61,627 nucleotides of DNA, from contig CBFIBR010000010.1 of assembly GCA_965660935.1 (NCBI GenBank), forward strand, positions 1 through 61,627. The letters are read 5' to 3'. Position 1 is the first letter of the stretch; every line of letters begins with the position of its first letter. Both the position numbers and the translations under genes were made by a program. Positions 1-7,401 of this stretch are shown here, in pieces. Under the pieces are notes generated by a model. That model searched no databases. It saw only the letters and a program-made list of their open reading frames with translations, and was not told where the DNA came from. The stretch comes from UBA1172 sp002457135. Lineage in GTDB: Bacteria; Pseudomonadota; Alphaproteobacteria; Puniceispirillales; UBA1172.

Positions 1-1659
1 CGCCAGCAGGAAGGTGAATCCGATTGGCATGAATTTAAAAATCTTGGCCTGAACCGGGTCTGGTGGCGGCGGGTTCAGCGACATCTGGACATGCATGGTG
101 ATGCCCATCAGAATCGGCCAGACACCGAGATTAACCAGATCAGGCAGGCCAGCGGTGCTGAACGGCAACAGCCCGAAGATATTGACAATAGAGGTCGGGT
201 CAAGCGCCGACAGGTCCGTGATCCAGCCATAGAAAGGCGCATGCCGCATTTCAATCGTCACGAACAGCACCTTATAAAGCGCGAAGAATACCGGTATCTG
301 CAACAACAGCGGCAGGCAGCCTGCGGCGGGGTTGACCTTCTCCTTGCGGTAGAGTTCCATCATTTCCTGCTGCTGACGCTGGCGATCATCACTGTAGCGT
401 TCCCGCATTTCCTGAATTTTTGGTGACAGATTCCGCATCTTTGCCATCGAATGATAGGATTTGTTGGCCAGCGGGAAAAACGCCAGCTTGACGGCAACGG
501 TCAGCCCCATGATGGCGAGGCCGAAATTGCCCAGCACGCCGTAAAGCCAGTTCAGCGCATGGAAGAACGGCTTGGTCAGGAACGGGAACCAGCCCCAGTC
601 AATGGCGTGGTCCAGCCGCTCGACACCCAGGCTTTCGTTATAGGACAGCAGCATGTTGATCTTTTTCGGCCCGGCATAGATATGGAAGACGCGTTCCATG
701 CTGGCGCCGGTATTCAGCCGTGTGGCCGAGGCGTTGATATCAACCTGGCTGGGTTCACCGGCACCGGCGGCGCGGCGGAACCCGAACTGAAAGTCCTCTT
801 GGTTTTCAGCATCAGGGATCATCGCCACCAGCCAGTATTTGTCGGTGATGCCGATCCAGCCCTTGATGCCTTCACTGCTGTAGCTTTCACCCTGGGGGCC
901 GAGGTCCTGAACCGCTGAATAATCGACTTCGGTTTTCTGGTCTTCGGCAAAAACCCCGATCGGGCCTTCGTAGGAAATAAAGATATCGCCGCTGCTCGGC
1001 ATGTTCCGGCGCAGGCGGGCAAATTTGCGGATATCCAGTGCCTCGCCCGAATTGTTCTCGGCACTGGCCGTGATCGTGATCAGGTAATTGTCATCAATCC
1101 GGTATTCGATGCTGTAGCCGACACCCGCATCGCTCATATAGGTGAGGGTCAGCGGGGTTGACGGGGTCAGGGTGCTGCCCCCGGCCTGCCATTCGGCATC
1201 CTTGGGGACCAGCCGGTTGCCCGCAGGGTCGAGGAAAAGCACCTCGGCGAAGTAACTGTCATCGCCGCCGGTCTTGCGCAGCAACTCAACCCTGTTTTCA
1301 TCCCGCGCATCGTCACGGGCGTAATCCATCAGTTTAAGGTCATCGAGCCGCCCGCCAGCGAGTGAAACAGTCCCGCCCAGCTGGTCCGATACAATCGGGA
1401 TGCGCGGCGCGGTCATGGCGGCGGGGATTTCGGTCACGGATTGCAGCCCGCTGGTGCCGCCCGCCAGACCAGAAGTATTCAGGCCTCCAGAATTCTGGCC
1501 GGTTGCGTTCGGGTCCACCTGCTGGCTGGGGAATTCCTGCTGGCTTGCCTGTTGCTGATTGGGGTCCTGCGGGGCAGGAATGAAATAAATCTGATAGACA
1601 ATCAGGATCATCATTGAGATCGCGATTGCAGCAATCAGGTTGCGGTTGTCACTTTTCAT
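1..1659 (-). CDS. yidC: Membrane protein insertase YidC (C-terminus beyond window edge)
   Basis: Inner-membrane insertase that places membrane proteins with or without SecYEG. The ATG at 1657-1659 opens 553 visible codons and the frame runs off the window start, so the last part is missing. Visible are an N-terminal membrane anchor at about residues 8-24, a Q/P/S-rich linker, a large periplasmic domain to about residue 340, and the conserved core beginning near GNFGLAIMGLTV and continuing through KMRNLSPKIQEMRERY and NPAAGCLPLLLQIPVF. Its start overlaps the end of yidD by 11 bp, so the two are probably translated together in the rpmH-rnpA-yidD-yidC order. Family assignment is secure. Confidence 0.96.
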   Translation of the reverse strand, partial: MKSDNRNLIAAIAISMMILIVYQIYFIPAPQDPNQQQASQQEFPSQQVDPNATGQNSGGLNTSGLAGGTSGLQSVTEIPAAMTAPRIPIVSDQLGGTVSLAGGRLDDLKLMDYARDDARDENRVELLRKTGGDDSYFAEVLFLDPAGNRLVPKDAEWQAGGSTLTPSTPLTLTYMSDAGVGYSIEYRIDDNYLITITASAENNSGEALDIRKFARLRRNMPSSGDIFISYEGPIGVFAEDQKTEVDYSAVQDLGPQGESYSSEGIKGWIGITDKYWLVAMIPDAENQEDFQFGFRRAAGAGEPSQVDINASATRLNTGASMERVFHIYAGPKKINMLLSYNESLGVERLDHAIDWGWFPFLTKPFFHALNWLYGVLGNFGLAIMGLTVAVKLAFFPLANKSYHSMAKMRNLSPKIQEMRERYSDDRQRQQQEMMELYRKEKVNPAAGCLPLLLQIPVFFALYKVLFVTIEMRHAPFYGWITDLSALDPTSIVNIFGLLPFSTAGLPDLVNLGVWPILMGITMHVQMSLNPPPPDPVQAKIFKFMPIGFTFLLA

Positions 1660-1960
1660 CCCGTTCCCTTTCCTGGGTCTTTAACGCTATATCGGCCGTG
1701 TCCTTCTCCGCTGGAATGTCACGAGTCGGAACCGGATCAAAACCACTACTCCCGAACGGGTGGCAACGCATGATCCTGATGGTTGCTAAATAACCACCCT
1801 TGAGCGGTCCATGCAACCTTATTGCTTCGATTGCGTAGCGGGAACAGCTTGGCTCAAACCGGCAATTCGCGCCGGTCAGGGGTGAGATCACCATCCGGTA
1901 AAGCCAGATGGGCAGAATGATCACGCTTTCAGCACATTTTCCGAGGATACGCAGCAGCAA
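1649..1960 (-). CDS. yidD: Membrane protein insertion efficiency factor YidD
   Basis: Small 103-residue membrane-associated protein that assists YidC-dependent insertion. It shows the family core: an N-terminal hydrophobic stretch (VIILPIWLYRMVISPL), the Cys-containing FEPSCSRYAIEAI motif, and GCHPFGGSGFDPVP-like residues (here RCHPFGSSGFDPVP). Length fits the family, apart from a charged tail after DPVP. It sits between rnpA and yidC and overlaps the yidC start by 11 bp. An 81-bp gap holding a 3 x 19 bp tandem repeat separates it from rnpA. Confidence 0.93.
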   Translation of the reverse strand: MLLRILGKCAESVIILPIWLYRMVISPLTGANCRFEPSCSRYAIEAIRLHGPLKGGYLATIRIMRCHPFGSSGFDPVPTRDIPAEKDTADIALKTQERERDEK

Positions 1961-1975
1961 TTTCCGCCTCTTTTA

Positions 1976-2032
1976 ACTTCTGGCCAGACTGGCAATTTCT
2001 GACCAGGCTGGCAACTTCTGACCGGACTGGCT
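1976..2032. repeat. Tandem repeat, 3 x 19 bp, between rnpA and yidD
   Basis: Three imperfect copies of a 19-bp unit (acttctggccagactggca and variants) fill most of the rnpA-yidD gap. Copies differ by about 2-4 substitutions and by no indels. The array begins 9 bp past the rnpA stop on the coding strand. Confidence 0.85.
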
Positions 2033-2040
2033 GGATGCCA

Positions 2041-2385
2041 TCAGGGCTGGTGTCGGGAATGGTCGGCCATGAGCCGGTCGCATTCCGCCTGCATGACCGG
2101 CCATGCCTTGGTCGGGGTGTTGTGTCGGGCAATCAGCACATAGTCATGCCCTGGCCGGGCGTGACGGGCCAGAACATCGCGGGCCAGCGCCCGCAGGCGG
2201 CGCTTGGCCCTGTTCCGGGTGACGGCATTGCCGATCTTGCGGGTGGCGGTGATACCGATTCTCGGATGCGCGTCATCGCCCCGGTTGTGGATCTGCACCA
2301 CCAGCGAAGATGACACCAGCTTGCGGCCATGCCTTGCGGCGGCGACAAACTCGCTTCGGTTCAGCATTTTACGGGTTTCCGGCAT
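2041..2385 (-). CDS. rnpA: Ribonuclease P protein component
   Basis: Protein subunit of RNase P, which matures the 5' ends of tRNAs. The 114 residues contain the hallmark basic RNR helix (KIGNAVTRNRAKRRLRAL, about residues 51-68) and the N-terminal LNRSEF motif. The start lies 12 bp after the rpmH stop, as in most bacteria, so the two are cotranscribed and probably coupled. No frame problems seen. Confidence 0.95.
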   Translation of the reverse strand: MPETRKMLNRSEFVAAARHGRKLVSSSLVVQIHNRGDDAHPRIGITATRKIGNAVTRNRAKRRLRALARDVLARHARPGHDYVLIARHNTPTKAWPVMQAECDRLMADHSRHQP

Positions 2386-2397
2386 AACCGGCCATCC

Positions 2398-2532
2398 TCA
2401 AGCGCAGAGACGCTTGCGTCCTTTGGCACGACGGGCCTGGAGTACACGGCGACCACCAACAGTGGCCATACGCGAACGGAAACCATGGCGCCGCTTGCGC
2501 ACAAGATTGCTTGGTTGAAAAGTCCGTTTCAT
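2398..2532 (-). CDS. rpmH: 50S ribosomal protein L34
   Basis: Forty-four-residue ribosomal protein read directly from the minus strand: it starts MKRTFQPSNLVRKRRHGF, continues through GRRVLQARRAKGRKRL and ends in CA. Length and the very basic composition are those of L34. A GGAAGGAG-type ribosome binding site precedes the ATG. It is the first gene of the rpmH-rnpA-yidD-yidC operon and is served by a strong promoter at 2585-2613. Confidence 0.97.
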   Translation of the reverse strand: MKRTFQPSNLVRKRRHGFRSRMATVGGRRVLQARRAKGRKRLCA

Positions 2533-2584
2533 GACAGGGCACTCCTTCCCGTCGATCGTGTGATAATTCAATCAGTGAAGCGGC

Positions 2585-2613
2585 TTTATAATAAAAGCCC
2601 GGGCTTTAGTCAA
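2585..2613 (-). promoter_or_regulatory. Sigma70-type promoter of rpmH operon with palindromic spacer
   Basis: On the minus strand TTGACT (2608-2613) and TATAAA (2585-2590) are separated by exactly 17 bp, about 55 bp upstream of the rpmH ATG. The spacer contains a perfect 14-bp palindrome, AAAGCCCGGGCTTT (2594-2607). The promoter call is good; any operator role for the palindrome is inference. Confidence 0.7.
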
Positions 2614-2661
2614 CGCCAAACCGCCTTGCCCCCCGGCGTTGCGTCATCAACACAGAAAGTA

Positions 2662-2690
2662 TTGACAAAAAGGGTATCTAATAGTTAAGT
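2662..2690 (+). promoter_or_regulatory. Possible promoter of the histidine kinase gene
   Basis: A consensus TTGACA at 2662-2667 is followed 17 bp later by TTAAGT (2685-2690), a poor -10 element. It lies only 17 bp before the annotated start of the kinase, so the leader would be very short. Either the -10 is elsewhere or translation starts further inside the frame. Confidence 0.35.
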
Positions 2691-2706
2691 TTTATTAAGT
2701 AATATC

Positions 2707-4146
2707 GTGCATGAATTTAAATTACTATTAATATTAATGATAATAATGCCATTTGTCTCCAATTTTAATACACTGTCGTTTCGATTGATCAGCGTTATTA
2801 TCAGCCTGATGCTGGCTGTCGGGTTGACGATCCTGATCCCGGCCATGTCGGTTTACCATGAACGCGAGATGGAAAACCGGATGCGTGAGCTGGTCTACCT
2901 GGCCGAACTCAATATTCTTGAAAGCGAGGCCGGGATGCCGCTGACCCCGATTGAGCCGGGTTGCGGGATCGCCGTGCTGTCAACCGAGGGCAAGGAGCGA
3001 TGGTTCGGCCATCCCGACACCGTCGCCCTGGTCGAAGGCATGACACCCCGGGCATGGGATGATCGTTTCCCTGCCCAGATGGCATTGGCACTGAGCGCGC
3101 TGGCAGGGGCTGAAACATCCCCTGCGCTGATCAGCATCAAAACCAAGATGCTGACACGTGAGGGCGTGCATTCACGCCTCAAGATGCATGAAAAACTGCA
3201 TCTGGCCTTTCCGCCCAATGCCATGACCAAGGCCCTCTATCGATTTCTCTTCACCGGGGTCGTGCTTGTTATCATGGCGGCGGTGTTGATAGGGGTTCCC
3301 TTTGCAATGGTGCTGCAATGGCTGGTCATGTCCCCGCTCAGGAGCATGATCATGAGCATGGCGGCCTTCGCCGAAGACCCCTACAGGCCCACCGATCACG
3401 CCCATTCGGTGCAATTTGACGGCATCATGTCGGAAGCGGCAGACGCGCTCAACTGCATGGCCACCACGGCGCGCAATGAACTGGTCCAGCGCGACAAGCT
3501 GGCCTCATTGGGTGAGGCGATTGCCAAGATCAATCATGATATGCGCAATGTCCTCAGCTCCGCTGTGCTGTTATCCGATAATCTGGAAAACAGCTCTGAT
3601 CCCCATGTCAGCAAGGCTGCGCCTGTGGTCTCCAAGGCTATTCAGCGGGCAACGAACATGTGCGGGCAGATCCTGTCTTTCCTGAAATCCCCCGGTAACG
3701 CCAGGCAGATGCCAACCGATATCCTCAAGCTGATTGAGGAATGCAGTGAAGCCATCGGTATTGAGGTTGATTATGTCGGCCCGGATGAGCTGGTGGTGGA
3801 TGCCAGCCAGTTTTTCAGGCTGTTGCATAATCTGATCAGCAACGCTTCATCAGCGGGGGCCAATCATGTTCGCATCACGGTCTGGCGGGTTGGCAATTCG
3901 GCGGTCATGGATATTGCCGATAACGGCCCCGGCATCCGCGAGTCCATGCTGAGCGAACTGTTCAAGCCCTTTGTCGGTTCCACCAGTGGCAGCAGCGGGC
4001 TAGGGCTTTCCATCGCCCGTGAAATTGCCGTCAACCATGGCGGTGACCTCAAGCTCAGCCGCAGCAATTCCTTTGGCTGTGAATTCCAGTTGCGCCTGCC
4101 GCTTGAGGTGCTGGGCAATACGGACCGAATGCGCTGGTGGGAGTGA
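2707..4146 (+). CDS. Orphan membrane sensor histidine kinase
   Basis: A 479-residue two-component sensor kinase. It has an N-terminal membrane helix (about residues 22-48), a sensor segment of about 135 residues, a second helix (about 178-205), a HAMP-like linker, and a dimerisation/phosphoacceptor segment with INHDMRN (His277). The ATP-binding domain follows: N box near N379, DNGPGI near D405, GLGLS near 431. The HDMRN form of the H box is typical of an alphaproteobacterial kinase subgroup with uncharacterised partners. No response regulator gene is in the window. No Shine-Dalgarno precedes 2707, and in-frame ATGs at 2737 and 2746 are alternatives. The stop abuts gpt with no gap. Confidence 0.88.
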   Translation: MHEFKLLLILMIIMPFVSNFNTLSFRLISVIISLMLAVGLTILIPAMSVYHEREMENRMRELVYLAELNILESEAGMPLTPIEPGCGIAVLSTEGKERWFGHPDTVALVEGMTPRAWDDRFPAQMALALSALAGAETSPALISIKTKMLTREGVHSRLKMHEKLHLAFPPNAMTKALYRFLFTGVVLVIMAAVLIGVPFAMVLQWLVMSPLRSMIMSMAAFAEDPYRPTDHAHSVQFDGIMSEAADALNCMATTARNELVQRDKLASLGEAIAKINHDMRNVLSSAVLLSDNLENSSDPHVSKAAPVVSKAIQRATNMCGQILSFLKSPGNARQMPTDILKLIEECSEAIGIEVDYVGPDELVVDASQFFRLLHNLISNASSAGANHVRITVWRVGNSAVMDIADNGPGIRESMLSELFKPFVGSTSGSSGLGLSIAREIAVNHGGDLKLSRSNSFGCEFQLRLPLEVLGNTDRMRWWE

Positions 4147-4638
4147 TCAGCGTTTCGATCTTAGCCCGACAATCGGTGTTGTCGGCTGGGGTTCCAGATC
4201 CCAGGGGAAATAAATCCAGGTGTCCTGACTGACCTCGGTGACGAACGTATCCACCAGCGGCCGCCCGGCTGGCTTGGCGTAGGTGGTGGCGAAATGCGCG
4301 TTCGGCAGCATCGCACGCAGGGCCTTGGCGGTCTCACCGGTATCAACCAGATCGTCGACAATCAGCCAGCCTTCCCCATCACCGGCTTTGGGGGCCGCCT
4401 TCACCACCTGGAGCGAGCCTTGGTCACGGTTGTCGTAAGATGCGATGCAGGCGGTTTCAATCAGTCGGATTTCCAGCTCACGGGCGACGATTGCAGCGGG
4501 GACCAGCCCGCCTCGCGTGACAGCGACAATGCCCTTGAAGGGGCCGTTCTCAAGCAGCCGCCAGGCCAGTGCCTTGGAGGTGCGGTGGAGCTCTTCCCAC
4601 GATACCGGGAAGGATTTGGGTGCGGCGTTGCCGGTCAT
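4147..4638 (-). CDS. gpt: Xanthine (guanine) phosphoribosyltransferase
   Basis: Purine salvage enzyme that joins xanthine, guanine or hypoxanthine to PRPP. The 163 residues match Gpt length; the PRPP-binding motif LIVDDLVDTGETA and the early TRGGLVPA segment are intact, as is the C-terminal WIYFPWDLEP found in this family. It converges on the histidine kinase with the stop codons back to back in a TGATCA hexamer (4144-4149). It is a different type from the Hpt encoded at 40.1 kb. Confidence 0.93.
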   Translation of the reverse strand: MTGNAAPKSFPVSWEELHRTSKALAWRLLENGPFKGIVAVTRGGLVPAAIVARELEIRLIETACIASYDNRDQGSLQVVKAAPKAGDGEGWLIVDDLVDTGETAKALRAMLPNAHFATTYAKPAGRPLVDTFVTEVSQDTWIYFPWDLEPQPTTPIVGLRSKR

Positions 4639-4777
4639 GAAAAACGCTCCTTTTTATGCACGGGTGGTGCGGCTTGACTGATGGCGGGGAATCTAGCCCA
4701 AGCCGGGCTGACTGTCACGTCAGATCGCCCCGATAGGGCTTGCGTTTTCGCCGAAAAGCCTCTAAGAACACCGACAC

Positions 4778-4854
4778 GCGCTCGTAGCTCAGCTGGATAG
4801 AGCACCAGACTACGAATCTGGGGGTCGGGAGTTCGAATCTTCCCGAGCGCGCCA
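4778..4854 (+). tRNA. tRNA-Arg (anticodon ACG)
   Basis: A complete 77-nt cloverleaf. The acceptor stem GCGCTCG pairs with CGAGCGC, the D arm is TAGCTCAGCTGGATAGAGC, the anticodon stem CCAGA/TCTGG encloses loop CTACGAA with anticodon ACG at 4812-4814, and the T arm carries GTTCGAATC. The 3' CCA is encoded (4852-4854). The A34 of the anticodon is expected to become inosine and read CGU/CGC/CGA. Confidence 0.97.
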
Positions 4855-4882
4855 TCCACACATCTGAATAGTATGGATACCC

Positions 4883-4924
4883 CGGTGTTTTGCCTGCGGT
4901 GTTTTGCCTGCGGTGTTTCATCTG
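4883..4924. repeat. Tandem repeat, 3 x 14 bp, after tRNA-Arg
   Basis: Two identical copies of CGGTGTTTTGCCTG and a third with two changes lie 28 bp after the tRNA. A further cggtgtt occurs at about 4937. No gene overlaps it. Confidence 0.85.
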
Positions 4925-4979
4925 CCGACTTACCCGGCGGTGTTACAATGAATGTGCCCTGTAAAACAATTCTTGCGCA

Positions 4980-6047
4980 CTAAAGCTGGCCTCCGAAATA
5001 TAGTGGCACCCATAGAACATTCCCTTTTGCGTCACCGACCAGTAAGTGTGATCCCGTTGGCGAAACCACAATCGCGGTAACTTCTGCTTCCGTAGACCCT
5101 CGAATGGCAATGGTTTCCTCTGTTTCATCAAGTTTTGACAATAACACTGACCCATCCCGAAAGCCGGCAAAAACAGCCTCTTCGTCTGGTAAGGATTGAA
5201 CACATGTTGCAATTTGTTTGCGATTGTAAGCAACGCATAGAGGAGACCGCTCCATCGGACCAAACTTGCCATCAAAGGGCCAGCATATGGCCTGGTCAGC
5301 CCCTGAGCTGGCAAGAAAGGGTGTGTCGCCAACCCATGCAAAGCTCTTGACCTTGGCAGGGTACCCCGCCATTGCAAGGCTGCCCTTATCGCGTATTCTC
5401 CACCCGTGAAGGGCGTTTTCCTGCATGGCCGTAACAAGATATTTTCCATCAGGACTAAAGGTCACCGAACCGTGAAAACCCTTCCATGCGAAAGTTGAAG
5501 ACTTCCATCTTCGCTTGCCGCGCTCCCACATTGTAACGCCACCGTAATGGGCAACAGCAAGTCGCTGACCCTTGGCATCAAAACTGAGCCCGCCAACGGT
5601 GCTGGAGTGGATAAAATTTAACGGTTTGGGTTGCCCGGTAACCCACACACGGACGTTTTTGCCGGATGAACAAGCGACCAGCCCATGACTGGCGGCAACA
5701 CAATCAACCCACTTTGTGCCAAAATCGGCAAGCTCTTCCATAATACCATCAGGTGAAATTCTGAGAAACCGGCCATCGTCCCCGCCAGTCAGCAGAACAT
5801 CCTTATAAGCTGCCATACAAAGGATAACGCCATGGTGTGCTTGCTTGACTATCGGGTTTTGCCCGGGACGGAAAAATCTGATGGTGCCGTCGCCACAGCC
5901 AACCACAACAGCATCGCCCACTGTCGTTGCACAGGTTACGGGCGCCCCCAGCTCTAGTTTCAGCCCGCGCCGTTCCAATTCAGTTTCGCTGATGCCGGTC
6001 CGCGTGGTGACGCGATCAGCATTGGCCGGGGTCACGTCGCTTTGCAT
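4980..6047 (-). CDS. WD40-repeat protein partnered with the COG0523 GTPase
   Basis: A 355-residue protein made of degenerate WD40-like blades throughout, such as GDGTIRFFRPG, DDGRFLRISPDG, GKNVRVWVTGQ, and a final VSPTGSHLLVGDAKGNVLWV. It is presumably a beta-propeller that binds a partner protein. There is no signal peptide, so it is cytoplasmic. Its start overlaps the end of the upstream COG0523 GTPase by 16 bp, so the two are translationally coupled under the same Zur-like operator. WD40 genes next to COG0523 genes are known from alphaproteobacterial zinc-limitation regulons; the molecular role here is unproven. Confidence 0.85.
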   Translation of the reverse strand: MQSDVTPANADRVTTRTGISETELERRGLKLELGAPVTCATTVGDAVVVGCGDGTIRFFRPGQNPIVKQAHHGVILCMAAYKDVLLTGGDDGRFLRISPDGIMEELADFGTKWVDCVAASHGLVACSSGKNVRVWVTGQPKPLNFIHSSTVGGLSFDAKGQRLAVAHYGGVTMWERGKRRWKSSTFAWKGFHGSVTFSPDGKYLVTAMQENALHGWRIRDKGSLAMAGYPAKVKSFAWVGDTPFLASSGADQAICWPFDGKFGPMERSPLCVAYNRKQIATCVQSLPDEEAVFAGFRDGSVLLSKLDETEETIAIRGSTEAEVTAIVVSPTGSHLLVGDAKGNVLWVPLYFGGQL

Positions 6048-7003
6048 CCTTCAAAGCCTTCCATCAGGTTCATGCTTTCCAGATTGCGCCCGATAAAAAC
6101 TATTCGGGAATTTCGGGGCTTTCCCTCCGGCCAGGCACCCATCGGTGAAGAATCCATCAGCATATGCACGCCCTGAAATACATAGCGTTCTTCTATGCCT
6201 AAAAACTCAATGATGCCCTTGGAGCGCAAGATGTCCTGGCCTTTTGTCTGAAGCAGCGTTCCAAACCAGATCTGAAATTTGTCGAGGTCGAGGGGTGTCT
6301 CCGACATTAACGAAATGCTGGTCACATCATCATCATGTTCGTGGTCATGATCAGAATCCAGGAAGTCCGGCTCTACCTCAAGGACACGGTCCAGGCTGAA
6401 CGCGTTCAGACCAAGGATATTGTCCAGTGGTGCTTCGCAATGCGCCGTTCTGATGATCCTGGTATAGGGATTGATTTTTCGAATGCGCCTCTCGACTTCC
6501 TCCAAACCATTGGTGTCAACAAGATCCGTTTTGTTGAGCAACACAACATCGGCAAAAGCGATTTGCTCTTCTGCCTCATGGTGTTCCCCCAGTTGGGCAT
6601 TTAGGTGGACAGCATCGGCGACCGTAACAATGGCATCGAGTTTTGTGAGATCAGCAACATCCTGGTCGACAAAGAAGGTTTGCGCCACGGGTGCCGGATC
6701 TGCGAGCCCGGTTGTTTCAACGATGATGGCATCCAGTTGGTCTGCCCGCTTCATCAGACCGCTCAGAATACGGATCAGATCGCCGCGGACAGTACAGCAA
6801 ATACAACCATTGTTCATTTCAAAGACTTCTTCATCCGCGTCCACCACGAGGTCGTTATCGATACCTTCTTCGCCAAATTCATTCACGATTACAGCGTACC
6901 GGCGGCCATGCTGTTCGGTGAGAATACGGTTGAGAAGGGTGGTTTTCCCCGCACCAAGAAAACCGGTCAAAACTGTTACTGGCACTTGTGGTGTCTGGTC
7001 CAT
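6032..7003 (-). CDS. COG0523 (CobW/ZNG-type) metal-chaperone GTPase
   Basis: A 323-residue G3E-family GTPase. The Walker A GAGKTT is at residues 17-22 and the metal-binding CxCC motif (CICC) has C67, C69 and C70. NKTD is the guanine-specificity motif, and a His/Asp-rich stretch (DHDHEHDDD) lies near residues 218-228 before the CobW C-terminal domain. Members of this family insert or ration metals, most often zinc, in a GTP-dependent way. With a Zur-type palindrome over the promoter, a role in zinc limitation is more likely than one in cobalamin synthesis, and no cob genes are nearby. An AAGGA ribosome site precedes the ATG. Confidence 0.92.
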   Translation of the reverse strand: MDQTPQVPVTVLTGFLGAGKTTLLNRILTEQHGRRYAVIVNEFGEEGIDNDLVVDADEEVFEMNNGCICCTVRGDLIRILSGLMKRADQLDAIIVETTGLADPAPVAQTFFVDQDVADLTKLDAIVTVADAVHLNAQLGEHHEAEEQIAFADVVLLNKTDLVDTNGLEEVERRIRKINPYTRIIRTAHCEAPLDNILGLNAFSLDRVLEVEPDFLDSDHDHEHDDDVTSISLMSETPLDLDKFQIWFGTLLQTKGQDILRSKGIIEFLGIEERYVFQGVHMLMDSSPMGAWPEGKPRNSRIVFIGRNLESMNLMEGFEGCKAT

Positions 7004-7068
7004 GATTGATCCTTTCAGTGGACTTGATAGGTAACTTGGAGTGGCAACCAGTGTTACTGGAATTAAAT

Positions 7069-7084
7069 ATGTTATAACATTATA
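7069..7084 (-). promoter_or_regulatory. Zur-type operator overlapping a -10 element
   Basis: ATGTTATAACAT at 7069-7080 is a perfect 12-bp palindrome. Its core equals that of the published Rhizobiaceae Zur operator (GATATGTTATAACATATC), and some flanking bases also match. On the minus strand TATAAT (7079-7084) overlaps its edge, so Zur bound with zinc would block the promoter of the GTPase-WD40 pair. The start codon is about 65 bp downstream. No zur gene is visible in the window. Confidence 0.75.
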
Positions 7085-7401
7085 AATTAGGAAAAAAGGA
7101 TTTTATAGGGACAGTTTAAGTCTTCGCCTATTCAGCCTGCCCCTTCCGATCCGGGAGCGATCCAATCGGACAGACAGCATCAGTAACCCCGGTCTGTGGT
7201 TCAGGCGAGGTTGCCGGTGGGGTTTTGACAGGTAACCCACTGTGTTGATATGCCAAGTTATTGATATAGCTTAATCCAGTCACGAATTGGCGCTTCGGAC
7301 AGGTATCGACCCTCTCCCCCGAGCGCGTGATTTTCTCCATAAAGTTTTGATAGAATAATGTCGGTTTTTGCCGCCGGGTATGCGATCATGGCGGCGACCT
7401 G
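7085..7401. other. Intergenic region without a recognisable gene
   Basis: About 317 bp between the Zur-regulated promoter and the phosphoesterase. The only reading frames are short, antisense and without family resemblance. The segment must hold the phosphoesterase promoter, but no clear -35/-10 pair could be picked out, and no tRNA or small RNA structure was recognised. Confidence 0.6.

Noticed and set aside
1..2613. Chromosome replication origin next to rpmH
   Set aside because: In many bacteria dnaA and oriC adjoin rpmH, but here a histidine kinase follows, no dnaA or DnaA-box cluster was seen, and alphaproteobacterial origins are usually elsewhere.
2204..2688. Plus-strand open frames over rnpA and rpmH
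   Set aside because: They are antisense to two ribosomal/RNase P genes and their promoter, with low-complexity products.
4778..4854. tRNA-Arg as an integration site of a mobile island
   Set aside because: No integrase, no direct repeat of the tRNA 3' end and no compositional change follows it within the window.
4635..4921. Minus-strand open frames across tRNA-Arg
   Set aside because: They translate the complement of a tRNA and a tandem repeat, and have no coding signs.
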